This document shows positions 44,246 to 52,635 of a stretch of 64,000 nucleotides of DNA, piece by piece. Position numbers and translations under genes: made by a program. Location: NCBI RefSeq assembly GCF_000747525.1, contig NZ_CP009278.1, positions 496,001 through 560,000 on the forward strand, read 5' to 3'. The notes under the pieces were generated by a model that saw nothing but the letters and a program-made list of their open reading frames with translations, searched no databases and was not told the DNA's origin. The stretch's first letter is position 1, and each line of letters opens with the position of its first letter. The DNA comes from Sphingobacterium sp. ML3W (GTDB lineage: Bacteria; Bacteroidota; Bacteroidia; Sphingobacteriales; Sphingobacteriaceae).

Positions 44246-44911
44246 ATGATGAAAAAAAATAATTACTTCGGTCTTCTCGCGCTGATTTTGTGTTGTACTT
44301 TGTGGACCTCTTGCCAATCTAAAAGTAAGAAAGATCAAAAAATATCCTTTGATCTTCTGCCAGATTCCCAAATCGGTAGTATAGACACCGCAACTTTTGC
44401 AGCCGGTTGTTTCTGGTGTGTTGAGGCACAACTCAAGACCTTGGATGGTGTGCAGCAAGTTATTTCCGGCTATACGGGTGGGAAGTTAAAGGATCCTACA
44501 TATGCACAGGTTATAACAGGTAAGACAGGGCATGCCGAGGCCATCAATGTGGTCTATGATCCGAATAAAATCACATACGATACCTTATTAGAAGCTTTCT
44601 TTATCGCACACGATCCTACGCAATTAAATAAGCAAGGAAATGATGTGGGAACGCAGTATCGTTCCGCTATTTTTGTCCATGACAAACAGCAATTAGCGAA
44701 AGTAAATTATTATTTAAAAAAAATGAAAGAAGAGCAGCTGTATGATGAACCTATTGTTACAGTAGTTGCACCATATACAGTGTTTTATAAGGCCGAAGAT
44801 TATCATCAAGATTACTATGCTAATAACAAAGAAGACCGCTACTGTCAATTCGTGATTAAACCAAAATTGGAAAAGTTTAAACATATTTTTACCAGTACAG
44901 CTAAAGACTAA
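44246..44911 (+). CDS. msrA: Peptide-methionine (S)-S-oxide reductase, lipoprotein form
   Basis: MsrA reduces methionine-S-sulfoxide in oxidised proteins. The catalytic motif GCFWC is at residues 54-58 (nucleophile C55). Other family segments are VISGYTGG, GHAEAINVVYDP, FFIAHDPTQLNKQGNDVGTQYRS and YHQDYY, read in parts. Unlike cytosolic MsrA it begins with a lipoprotein signal ending in the lipobox LWTSC (C23), so it should act outside the cytoplasm. The second codon is also ATG. It has its own terminator. Confidence 0.94.
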   Translation: MMKKNNYFGLLALILCCTLWTSCQSKSKKDQKISFDLLPDSQIGSIDTATFAAGCFWCVEAQLKTLDGVQQVISGYTGGKLKDPTYAQVITGKTGHAEAINVVYDPNKITYDTLLEAFFIAHDPTQLNKQGNDVGTQYRSAIFVHDKQQLAKVNYYLKKMKEEQLYDEPIVTVVAPYTVFYKAEDYHQDYYANNKEDRYCQFVIKPKLEKFKHIFTSTAKD

Positions 44912-44952
44912 TTGAATAATTGGAACTCGAATTTAGATCTTGTAAATTTATT

Positions 44953-44989
44953 CTGAATTTCAACGAATTCACTGAAATTCAGGTTTTTG
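44953..44989 (+). terminator. Terminator of msrA
   Basis: CTGAATTTCA (44953-44962) pairs with TGAAATTCAG (44973-44982) around a ten-base loop, followed by five T residues (44985-44989). Confidence 0.65.
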
Positions 44990-45008
44990 AAAATATAAAA
45001 TTATTACT

Positions 45009-46646
45009 ATGATAAAGGGATTTTTTAATGTACCTACACCTACAAATGAGCCAGTTTACTCATATGCTGTTGGTACAAAAGAACGTAAATTATTAAAAGC
45101 AGCGATTGACGAAGCGCGTGCTAAACAAGTTGACGTTCCGATGTATATTGGCGGAAAAGAAGTGCGTACGGATAAAAAGGTATCCATGAATCCACCTCAT
45201 GATCACCAACACATTTTAGGACAATATAGTCAAGGTACAAAAAGTCATGTAACGGATGCTATCAACGCGGCGTTAGCAGCTAAAAATGATTGGGAAAATT
45301 TACCATGGGAAGACCGTGCCGCTATCTTTTTAAAAGCAGCTGAATTAGCTTCGACAAAATATCGTTATAAACTGAATGCGGCAACGATGTTAGCGCAGTC
45401 AAAAAACCCATATCAAGCAGAGATTGATGCAGCATGTGAGTTCACAGATTTTTTGCGTTTCAATGTACAGTACATGACTCAGATCTATGAACAACAACCT
45501 CCAGTATCAGGAAAAGGAGTGTGGAACCGTGTAGAGCAACGCCCTTTAGAAGGTTTTGTTTTCGCTTTGACACCATTTAACTTTACAGCCATTGCTGGTA
45601 ATTTACCTTCGTGTGTAGCGATGATGGGTAACGTAGTCGTATGGAAACCGTCTAATGCACAGATTTATTCTGCACAAGTTTTAATGGAGATTTTCATTGA
45701 AGCAGGTTTACCAGCAGGAGTGATCAACTTAGTATATGTATCAGGACCTGATGCAGGTGATGTGATTTTCAAACACCCAGACTTTGCTGGTATCCATTTT
45801 ACTGGTTCTACAGGTGTTTTCCAAGATATCTGGAAGACAATAGGACAAAACATTCACCTTTATAAAACATACCCTAGAATCGTAGGTGAAACAGGTGGAA
45901 AAGATTTTATTGTCATTCACCCAACAGCGGACTTACAGGTTACCAATACAGCATTAGTGCGCGGTGCTTTTGAATACCAAGGACAAAAATGTTCAGCAGC
46001 TTCTCGTGCATATATTCCTGCATCGATGTGGCCTGCTTTGAAAGATGCGATGACTGCTGATATTAATTCATTCAAAATTGGAGGTACGGAAGATTTCACA
46101 AACTTTATCAATGCTGTTATCGATGAGAAGTCTTTCGATAAGCTTGCGAAATACATTGACCGTGCTAAAGAATCAAATGATGCTGAAGTAGTAATCGGTG
46201 GTACTTACGATAAATCTAAAGGTTATTTTATTACACCAACTGTCATCTTGGCTAAAAAATCTGATTATGAAACAATGTCCGAAGAGTTATTTGGACCAGT
46301 TTTGACGATTTTTGTTTATGAAGACGATAAGTGGGAAGAAACGTTAGAGATCGTAGATAAAACATCTATTTATGCCCTAACAGGTTCTGTTATCGCTAAA
46401 GATCGTTATGCAATAGCGCAAGCAACACATGCATTGCGTAATGCTGCAGGTAACTTCTATGTTAATGATAAATGTACTGGAGCGGTAGTAGGTCAACAAC
46501 CATTCGGAGGAGCTCGTGGTTCTGGTACGAACGATAAAGCAGGTTCGATGATTAATTTATTACGTTGGGTATCTCCACGTACGATCAAAGAAACTTTTAA
46601 TCCAGATACAAACTATAAGTATCCGTTCTTAGAAGAAGGCGAATAA
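45009..46646 (+). CDS. pruA: L-glutamate gamma-semialdehyde dehydrogenase
   Basis: This 545-residue aldehyde dehydrogenase oxidises the product of proline dehydrogenase to glutamate (delta-1-pyrroline-5-carboxylate dehydrogenase). The catalytic cysteine is C328 in GQKCSAASRAY, the general-base Glu lies in VGETGGKDF, and the NAD fold shows FTGSTGVFQDIW. The N-terminal region FNVPTPTNEPVYSYAVGT and the length fit the single-function enzyme. No proline dehydrogenase is adjacent. Single gene ended by a bidirectional terminator. Confidence 0.95.
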   Translation: MIKGFFNVPTPTNEPVYSYAVGTKERKLLKAAIDEARAKQVDVPMYIGGKEVRTDKKVSMNPPHDHQHILGQYSQGTKSHVTDAINAALAAKNDWENLPWEDRAAIFLKAAELASTKYRYKLNAATMLAQSKNPYQAEIDAACEFTDFLRFNVQYMTQIYEQQPPVSGKGVWNRVEQRPLEGFVFALTPFNFTAIAGNLPSCVAMMGNVVVWKPSNAQIYSAQVLMEIFIEAGLPAGVINLVYVSGPDAGDVIFKHPDFAGIHFTGSTGVFQDIWKTIGQNIHLYKTYPRIVGETGGKDFIVIHPTADLQVTNTALVRGAFEYQGQKCSAASRAYIPASMWPALKDAMTADINSFKIGGTEDFTNFINAVIDEKSFDKLAKYIDRAKESNDAEVVIGGTYDKSKGYFITPTVILAKKSDYETMSEELFGPVLTIFVYEDDKWEETLEIVDKTSIYALTGSVIAKDRYAIAQATHALRNAAGNFYVNDKCTGAVVGQQPFGGARGSGTNDKAGSMINLLRWVSPRTIKETFNPDTNYKYPFLEEGE

Positions 46647-46661
46647 TCTTATCGATTATAA

Positions 46662-46708
46662 ATTAGATAGAAAAGGCGCCTACTTAGTAGGCGCCTTTTC
46701 TATCTAAT
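46662..46708. terminator. 47-base palindromic bidirectional terminator after pruA
   Basis: Bases 46662-46683 pair perfectly with 46687-46708 (core AAAAGGCGCCTAC) around a three-base loop. A- and T-runs on either side of the GC core suit termination in both directions, between pruA and the convergent phosphoesterase gene. Confidence 0.88.
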
Positions 46709-46720
46709 ATTAAAATATTC

Positions 46721-47905
46721 TTATGACTTTTTAAGATGTCCTAAAAGATCACCATTATCTTTAATCATTTTTATATCTAGATTTTTTTTATCACCCATCA
46801 CATCAATTATTGTACGCTCCCCAACTTTCGGTCCACCTCCAATAAATAAGGTGTAATTATGATCTTGATCAGGTGGGTAGTAACCATATTTATGGGTGTG
46901 ACCTGTAATCATGGCATCAATTCTATATTTTTGAAACAACGGGTGAAAGGTTGAGCGGTTATGTAATGTTCCGTGCCAATCATCAGCGTGAAAAACAGGA
47001 ATGTGGCTAACTACTATCGTATGCTGGGCTGTTTTTCTTTCTTTAGACTGCAATACTTTCTCTAACCAAGAAGCTTGTTCTTTTCGGTAGTTGTCATAAT
47101 CCACAGTTCCCCCATATACTTCATGAGTATCGGGTTTATCCTCACCACTATCTAAAAAGATCCAGTAAATCGGACCTAATTTGAAAGATTGATAGAATTT
47201 ATTGTCTGGATAACCAAAATACTTTTTGAAATGGCGTGAAAAAGCACCTCGTGTTTCATGATTCCCACGATTCATGATAAAAGGTTTATCGGTAGCAAAA
47301 AAAGAAAAAGGCTTAAGCAGTTTTTCCGTAAGATCAACTTGATTGGTTACATAGTGAAAAGAATCTCCATTGAGGATCGAAAAATCATATATATCCGTAT
47401 TTTTATTTGGCACTAATTCCCGATACGTATCCATATTTTCATGGACGTCATTGTAAATCAAGGCGCGAATCTGCTCCTGATCTTGACTCGCTAACGTAGC
47501 CGTAAAAACATCCGATTGGATTTCTTCCCCATAAGAAATTTTATAGGGGTCAAACTTAAGTACCTCCTTAGCCGCTACTCTATATTTAAATTTTCTAGGT
47601 GCTGTTGCTATTTCAAATTTAAAAAGATCCGTATTTGCTTCAAGCATGCCATCTTCACTTTGATAAATTTTAGTGATGACCTGATTATTATCATCTAATA
47701 ATTCTAACCAAGCAAAAGCAGGTTTATTGAGTATAGAAAATACAGTAATACTGCTCTCGATTTGATTCTGTAAATATGCAGGGACAATGAAACTAAATTT
47801 TTCATCATTCGTGTTTTCCCTCTTGTGATTAGCAAATGTGACGCTCGGCAAAGTTATGCCAGCTAGGGTTAAGGCCTCTAAAAATTTTCTTCGATTGATA
47901 CTCAT
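46721..47905 (-). CDS. Exported metallophosphoesterase
   Basis: A 394-residue protein with a twin-arginine-like signal (NRRKFLEALTLAG) and a calcineurin-type phosphoesterase domain. Metal ligands: Asp/His in IYNDVHENMD, Asp in ILNGDSFHYV, Asn/His in MNRGNHETRG, His in VVSHIPVFHADDWHG and two His in ITGHTHKYGYY. An N-terminal beta domain precedes it (about residues 40-135), as in purple-acid-phosphatase-like proteins. It starts three bases after an exonuclease/phosphatase-family gene, and the pair probably works on exported organophosphates or lipids. Confidence 0.88.
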   Translation of the reverse strand: MSINRRKFLEALTLAGITLPSVTFANHKRENTNDEKFSFIVPAYLQNQIESSITVFSILNKPAFAWLELLDDNNQVITKIYQSEDGMLEANTDLFKFEIATAPRKFKYRVAAKEVLKFDPYKISYGEEIQSDVFTATLASQDQEQIRALIYNDVHENMDTYRELVPNKNTDIYDFSILNGDSFHYVTNQVDLTEKLLKPFSFFATDKPFIMNRGNHETRGAFSRHFKKYFGYPDNKFYQSFKLGPIYWIFLDSGEDKPDTHEVYGGTVDYDNYRKEQASWLEKVLQSKERKTAQHTIVVSHIPVFHADDWHGTLHNRSTFHPLFQKYRIDAMITGHTHKYGYYPPDQDHNYTLFIGGGPKVGERTIIDVMGDKKNLDIKMIKDNGDLLGHLKKS

Positions 47906-47908
47906 GAG

Positions 47909-48685
47909 CTATTGTGGCGTATAAATTTCTACATATACAGGTCTGTGATCGCTAGCATATGCTTCTTCTAAAACAGAATGATTTTTAAATGATAATTGAG
48001 GAGCTTTATTTAACATGATGAAGTCAATTTCATGGTCTGGGTTTACCTCAGGAATTGTAAATCCATTTTTTATTTGACTACGTTTAAATATTTGCTCTAA
48101 ATTAAGGATAGGCTGCTCTTCAGGGCGTGCATTTAAATCACCAACTAGAATAACCAAATTTTTGTCATTCTTGAATTTGTCAACAATGAAAGCACTTTGT
48201 GCGAGCCTATTTTCTTTTTTCAGATCAAGATGAGTGTTCGCAAATTTGATTGTTTTTCCATTTAGTTTAATATGGATGATTGCAAGGCTTCTTTTTTCGC
48301 TATCAATAGGAGATGGAAGCTCAAAACGTTCTGTCTTTACAATTGGGTGCTTTGAAAGAATGACCGTTCCATATTCACCTGCATCTAAATCAATACCCTT
48401 AGAAAAGAAATAATGCATTCCTGTGAGCTCCGCTAATTTTTTTGCCTGATCGATATTTTGAGATCTACTTAGGTTAACATCAATTTCTTGTAAACCTACC
48501 AAGTCGGCATTGGTTCTCTTTATAATTGCTGCAATGGTATCTAGATTAATAATGCTTGCATCTTCACTGGGTGGATTACCATGATGGATATTGTAAGTCA
48601 GAATCTTTAATTCCTGAGCTGAAAGCATTCGTGTACTGCACGATAGAGTCAAAAGTGTAAAACAATAAAGGATATATTTTTTCAT
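47909..48685 (-). CDS. Exported endonuclease/exonuclease/phosphatase-family protein
   Basis: A 258-residue hydrolase with a hydrophobic N-terminal signal that carries a possible lipobox (LLTLSCSTR). The EEP fold is clear: ILTYNIHHG, LVGLQEIDVN (Glu), GDLNARPEEQP (Asp/Asn), EIDFIM and SDHRPVYVEI (Asp/His). Substrates in this family include nucleic acids, phospholipids and sphingomyelin. It is transcribed together with the metallophosphoesterase. The upstream gap holds the recA terminator. Confidence 0.87.
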   Translation of the reverse strand: MKKYILYCFTLLTLSCSTRMLSAQELKILTYNIHHGNPPSEDASIINLDTIAAIIKRTNADLVGLQEIDVNLSRSQNIDQAKKLAELTGMHYFFSKGIDLDAGEYGTVILSKHPIVKTERFELPSPIDSEKRSLAIIHIKLNGKTIKFANTHLDLKKENRLAQSAFIVDKFKNDKNLVILVGDLNARPEEQPILNLEQIFKRSQIKNGFTIPEVNPDHEIDFIMLNKAPQLSFKNHSVLEEAYASDHRPVYVEIYTPQ

Positions 48686-48694
48686 TGGTCAAGG

Positions 48695-48736
48695 TTTTTA
48701 AAAATAAATATAGCCATTCTTTTGGGAATGGCTATA
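48695..48736 (-). terminator. Terminator of recA
   Basis: TATAGCCATTC (48709-48719) pairs with GAATGGCTATA (48726-48736). Read on the - strand the stem is followed by a T-rich tail (complement of the A-rich 48697-48708). It lies 26 bases after the recA stop. Confidence 0.75.
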
Positions 48737-48761
48737 CCTAAACTATTTATATAATATAAAA

Positions 48762-49781
48762 TTAACCTTCTTCTAAAGCTAGGTTAGGATCAATGCCAGA
48801 AACCTCAGCTCTAATTTTAGCTTCCAATTCATCGGCTAAATCAGGGTTGTCATGTAATAATGATTTTACAGCATCACGACCTTGTCCCAATTTTGTTTCG
48901 CCATAGCTAAACCATGAACCCGCTTTCTTAATGATATTGTATTCAACTCCTAAATCGATGATTTCACCAACTTTAGAAATACCTTCACCAAACATGATAT
49001 CAAATTCAGCGATACGGAATGGAGGAGCTACTTTATTTTTAACGATTTTTACTTTTACACGGTTACCAGATACTTCATCTGAATCTTTTATCTGAGAAGT
49101 ACGGCGAATATCCAAACGTACAGAAGCGTAGAATTTTAATGCGTTACCACCAGTTGTTGTCTCTGGATTACCAAACATAACACCGATTTTTTCACGAAGT
49201 TGGTTGATGAAAATACAACAACAGTTTGTTTTCGAAATAGTACCAGTTAATTTACGTAATGCTTGAGACATTAAACGGGCTTGAAGTCCCATTTTTGAAT
49301 CACCCATCTCACCTTCAATCTCTGCCTTAGGAACTAAAGCCGCAACGGAGTCAATGACAATAATGTCAATAGCTCCCGAACGAATTAAATTATCGGCAAT
49401 TTCTAAAGCCTGCTCGCCGTTATCAGGTTGAGCAATTAATAAATTTTCTACATCAACGCCTAATTTTTGAGCGTAGTATTTATCAAAAGCATGCTCTGCA
49501 TCGATAAATGCAGCAATACCGCCTTGTTTTTGAGCTTCAGCAATGATATGTGTCGCTAGAGTTGTTTTACCAGAAGATTCAGGACCATAAATCTCAATGA
49601 CACGACCTTTAGGAACGCCCCCAATACCCAATGCGATATCAAGACCTAAAGAACCTGTAGAGATTGATTCAATTGGGTCAACAGTCGTATCTCCTAATTT
49701 CATTATGGCGCCTTTACCATATGATTTCTCTAATTTATCTAATGTAAGCTGTAATGCTTTTAATTTATCTGGATTGCTCAT
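48762..49781 (-). CDS. recA: Recombinase RecA
   Basis: RecA forms filaments on single-stranded DNA for strand exchange and activates the SOS response. The 339-residue protein shows Walker [10 protein letters not shown] near residue 66, Walker [11 protein letters not shown], the loop-2 region [22 protein letters not shown] (read as [11 protein letters not shown] and [11 protein letters not shown]) and a short acidic C-terminus (DPNLALEEG). A well-formed Bacteroidetes promoter lies directly upstream. No LexA-type box was recognised. Confidence 0.98.
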   Translation of the reverse strand: MSNPDKLKALQLTLDKLEKSYGKGAIMKLGDTTVDPIESISTGSLGLDIALGIGGVPKGRVIEIYGPESSGKTTLATHIIAEAQKQGGIAAFIDAEHAFDKYYAQKLGVDVENLLIAQPDNGEQALEIADNLIRSGAIDIIVIDSVAALVPKAEIEGEMGDSKMGLQARLMSQALRKLTGTISKTNCCCIFINQLREKIGVMFGNPETTTGGNALKFYASVRLDIRRTSQIKDSDEVSGNRVKVKIVKNKVAPPFRIAEFDIMFGEGISKVGEIIDLGVEYNIIKKAGSWFSYGETKLGQGRDAVKSLLHDNPDLADELEAKIRAEVSGIDPNLALEEG

Positions 49782-49800
49782 ATTCTTAGTATTGATGATT

Positions 49801-49831
49801 CAAAAGTACAGATTACTTTTGAAAGTACAAA
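49801..49831 (-). promoter_or_regulatory. Promoter of recA
   Basis: On the - strand TTTG (complement of 49828-49831) is followed after exactly 19 bases by TACTTTTG (complement of 49801-49808), the best -33/-7 match seen in the window. Initiation would fall about 15 bases before the recA start codon. Confidence 0.6.
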
Positions 49832-49857
49832 ATATTATTACTAAAAAAGTTAGTCTA

Positions 49858-50532
49858 TTATTTTTCGACTGATTTTTCTTTGATTTCTTTAATCTGGTGG
49901 GCCTTTTCAAAGTATTTACACATATAGGTAATGGCACATTTGTCACATTGCGGTTTGCGGGCTAAGCAGATATAACGTCCATGCAATATCAACCAATGGT
50001 GCGCTATAGCGATGGTCTCTACAGGTAAGTGTTTGACCAGTTGCTTCTCTACGGCTAATGGAGTTGTCGCCCTGCTGGTTAAACCAAGCCGATTACTGAC
50101 ACGAAAGACATGTGTATCTACGGCCATGGCCGGTTTATTATATACAACCGAAGAAATTACATTTGCTGTTTTCCGTCCCACACCTGGGAGCTTAATCAAA
50201 TCCTCTATTTTTTCAGGAACGATAGAATCGAATTCACTGACCAGCATTTTTGCCATGCCAACTAGATGTTTAGCTTTATTATTGGGGTAACTGACTGAAC
50301 GGATATAGGTAAAAACCTCATCAGAAGTGCTACATGCTAATGCTTCGGCATCTGGAAATTGTTGAAAAAGCTTTGGGGTGACCAAATTGATTCGTTTATC
50401 GGTGCATTGGGCAGATAATATGACAGCGACTAATAATTCATAAGGGTTGCTATAATTTAATTCTGTCTGTGCATCCGGGCTATTCTTAGAAAAATATTCT
50501 ACAAAAGCTTTATATCTATCTTTTTTCAACAT
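49858..50532 (-). CDS. nth: Endonuclease III
   Basis: A base-excision-repair glycosylase and AP lyase acting on oxidised pyrimidines. The helix-hairpin-helix is LPGVGRKTANVI with the catalytic Lys, the Asp is in AVDTHVFRVSNR, and the C-terminal 4Fe-4S ligands are spaced C-x6-C-x2-C-x5-C in the segment CLARKPQCDKCAITYMC. The ATG at 50532 (MLKKDRYKAF, 224 residues) is chosen because an in-frame TTG at 50541 falls inside the TATCTTTG promoter box. The mRNA would then have almost no leader. Confidence 0.95.
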   Translation of the reverse strand: MLKKDRYKAFVEYFSKNSPDAQTELNYSNPYELLVAVILSAQCTDKRINLVTPKLFQQFPDAEALACSTSDEVFTYIRSVSYPNNKAKHLVGMAKMLVSEFDSIVPEKIEDLIKLPGVGRKTANVISSVVYNKPAMAVDTHVFRVSNRLGLTSRATTPLAVEKQLVKHLPVETIAIAHHWLILHGRYICLARKPQCDKCAITYMCKYFEKAHQIKEIKEKSVEK

Positions 50533-50538
50533 ATGTAT

Positions 50539-50546
50539 CAAAGATA
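50539..50546 (-). promoter_or_regulatory. Candidate -7 box of nth
   Basis: Reads TATCTTTG on the - strand, matching TAnnTTTG, only six bases upstream of the nth ATG at 50532. If used, the transcript starts at or next to the start codon. Confidence 0.45.
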
Positions 50547-50564
50547 GCTAAGTTTTTAAAAAAT

Positions 50565-50597
50565 AAAAAAGGCTTAATCTCTCGACTAAGCCTTTTT
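50565..50597 (-). terminator. Terminator of the 62-codon gene
   Basis: AAAAAAGGCTTA (50565-50576) pairs with TAAGCCTTTTT (50587-50597) around a ten-base loop. On the - strand it ends in a long T-run. It overlaps the stop codon of the small gene upstream (50586). Confidence 0.78.
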
Positions 50598-50774
50598 ATT
50601 GACTACCGATTTTGAATAGTTCAAAATACCCTCTATGCAAGAATCACTTGGATTCATCATGATTTTTGGTAGTTGAAGTTTTAAGAGGTTTTCAACATCC
50701 TCATCAGAGATTTTAATACCTCTTTCGCTGTTTTTAACTTCGTTTTCTGTTGTAAAGTTTTCGACCATACGCAA
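50586..50774 (-). CDS. Small protein of unknown function
   Basis: A 62-codon reading frame (or 60 if the third codon is the start) that is acidic and helical: IKISDEDVENLLKLQLPKIM, then MNPSDSCIEGILNYSKSVV. It is flanked by its own hairpin terminator and sits in a gap between nth and the S8 peptidase where nothing else is encoded. Its composition looks protein-like rather than random. No family is recognised and no clear promoter box was found. Confidence 0.55.
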   Translation of the reverse strand: MRMVENFTTENEVKNSERGIKISDEDVENLLKLQLPKIMMNPSDSCIEGILNYSKSVVNKKA

Positions 50775-50837
50775 TTATTGTTATCATTCAATTTATAAGT
50801 AGAACGTTCAACAAGATGCGAATATTATGTCAATATG

Positions 50838-52469
50838 TTACTTTTTCTTTTTTGCGATATAATCATTTGCCTTTTCCACAGCATTATAGGCATTCACAAT
50901 TCCACCTGAGATAGAAATATCAGCCAAATTCACAGTTTTAAATGAGCCATCTTCTAATTTGATGCGGACCGTATCCTCGACTTTTACAACTGAGTCCATG
51001 ATGATTTCTTTTGTCTCCAAAGCTGTTAACTGTGGGTAGTAAGAACGCAACATTCCCGCTAATCCTGCCACTACAGGTGCAGCCATACTCGTACCTTGCT
51101 CTTCTTTATACTCCGAATGTGGTGCAGTAGAATTGATATATAATCCAGGTGCGAATACATCTACAGAAGTCTTACCATAATTAGAAAAGCTAGCGAGGAG
51201 CTCTTCGTCTTTACGTGGGCCAGTTGCACCAACGGTTATCCATGCATGAGCAGTATCAGTAATTGCACCTAAACTATCTGTAAAATATTTATTTGGATAA
51301 TTTGTCGAAATATCATTATCCTCACTGTCATTACCCGCAGCATGCACCAATAGAACATCCTTAGACATCGCATACTGTACTGCAGCGTCTACTGTATTTT
51401 TATTATAAGCATAACTTTTACCAAAGCTCATATTAATGACTTTAGCACCATTATCTACCGCATAACGAATGCCATTAGCGACATCTTTATCACGTTCGTC
51501 ACCATCAGGGACAAGGCGTACCGAAAGTATCTGAACATTATCGGCTACTCCTTTAATACCGATGCTGTTTTTACGATCTGCCGCAATGATACCAGCTACA
51601 TGTGTGCCATGTAACGCGTCCGGCCCCGTAACATCCGAGTTACCATAATGATATTCGCTCGCATCGTTATAGTTATCCCCAACAATTGAACGGGAGTCAT
51701 AATCTTTATTCAGATGGTAAGCGACTTGATTGCCAAAGTATTCGGCTCCCGATTTTAAGTCTTCATAAAACCGAGTGAAACTACCTGCTCGTTCTATTTC
51801 CTCCTTAGCAATGCGAATAGCAATTTTTTGACGGTTCACAGTAGGATTCAGACTATCCAGATCTGCTGGCGTTATTGCCGATTTATCTTTATTGATATCT
51901 TTTATGAGATTGTCAACACTTTCCTTCAATGCAACATAATTCAAAGCACCATACTTGGCTTCATCAAGTTTTTCGTTATATGCTATCACCATTTTTGAAT
52001 AAGCATTATAATCTCGCCTCTCTTGGTCGGTTAATATTGTTGTAGCAGTCACGCCCTCGAATTTTGGTGCATTTTTACGGATTAGCCGGGTCAGTTCCAA
52101 ATTATCGAATTGTACATTTTCTCCCGAAGCATTACCAATGAAATTCCAACCATACTTGTCATTGATGAATCCGTTCTTATCATTATCTATGCCATTAGCT
52201 ACACTATCTTTTACGTTTATCCACACGACATGCTTTAAGTCCTCATGAAGGACATCAACACCCCCATCTAGAACGGCAACGATAACCGGAACGGACTTTT
52301 TTCCTCTTAATAAACTTTCGTAAGTTTTTTCTGTACTTATACCAAGTACACCATCTTTCTCATAATCCAAATTGAACCAATTATCAGGCACACTTTTGTT
52401 TTCTTGGGCATGGCCGAAAGTTGGAATTAGTCCAATAGCAAATACATAAAGCAATCTCTTTAATCTCAT
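50838..52469 (-). CDS. Secreted subtilisin-like serine peptidase (S8)
   Basis: The start at 52469 gives MRLKRLLYVFAIGLIPTFGHA, a signal peptide, and a 543-residue protein; the frame extends 30 codons further upstream but without a plausible signal. The catalytic triad is Asp in VAVLDGGVDVLHEDL, His in LHGTHVAGIIAAD and Ser in GTSMAAPVVAGLAG. An insertion of about 170 residues between Asp and His is rich in charged residues and helices. No type IX secretion C-terminal domain is visible; the protein ends in a Lys-rich tail after NAYNAVEKANDYIAKKKK. Probably periplasmic or surface protein turnover. Confidence 0.92.
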   Translation of the reverse strand: MRLKRLLYVFAIGLIPTFGHAQENKSVPDNWFNLDYEKDGVLGISTEKTYESLLRGKKSVPVIVAVLDGGVDVLHEDLKHVVWINVKDSVANGIDNDKNGFINDKYGWNFIGNASGENVQFDNLELTRLIRKNAPKFEGVTATTILTDQERRDYNAYSKMVIAYNEKLDEAKYGALNYVALKESVDNLIKDINKDKSAITPADLDSLNPTVNRQKIAIRIAKEEIERAGSFTRFYEDLKSGAEYFGNQVAYHLNKDYDSRSIVGDNYNDASEYHYGNSDVTGPDALHGTHVAGIIAADRKNSIGIKGVADNVQILSVRLVPDGDERDKDVANGIRYAVDNGAKVINMSFGKSYAYNKNTVDAAVQYAMSKDVLLVHAAGNDSEDNDISTNYPNKYFTDSLGAITDTAHAWITVGATGPRKDEELLASFSNYGKTSVDVFAPGLYINSTAPHSEYKEEQGTSMAAPVVAGLAGMLRSYYPQLTALETKEIIMDSVVKVEDTVRIKLEDGSFKTVNLADISISGGIVNAYNAVEKANDYIAKKKK

Positions 52470-52635
52470 CTCTTGATATTTTGATGTTGTTACGATTAGC
52501 AAATATAATGCTAGTAAGGGGCTTAAAATGTTAATTTTTATTAAATAATGCGAATTCATCCTTATTTTTACTTACAGTAATCCTGAATTGATAGGTTCAT
52601 ACAGGATTATCTGGTTATTATAATAAATTAGACGT

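Noticed and set aside
52470..52559. Extended N-terminus of the S8 peptidase
   Set aside because: The 30 extra residues are hydrophobic and precede a complete signal peptide beginning at 52469.
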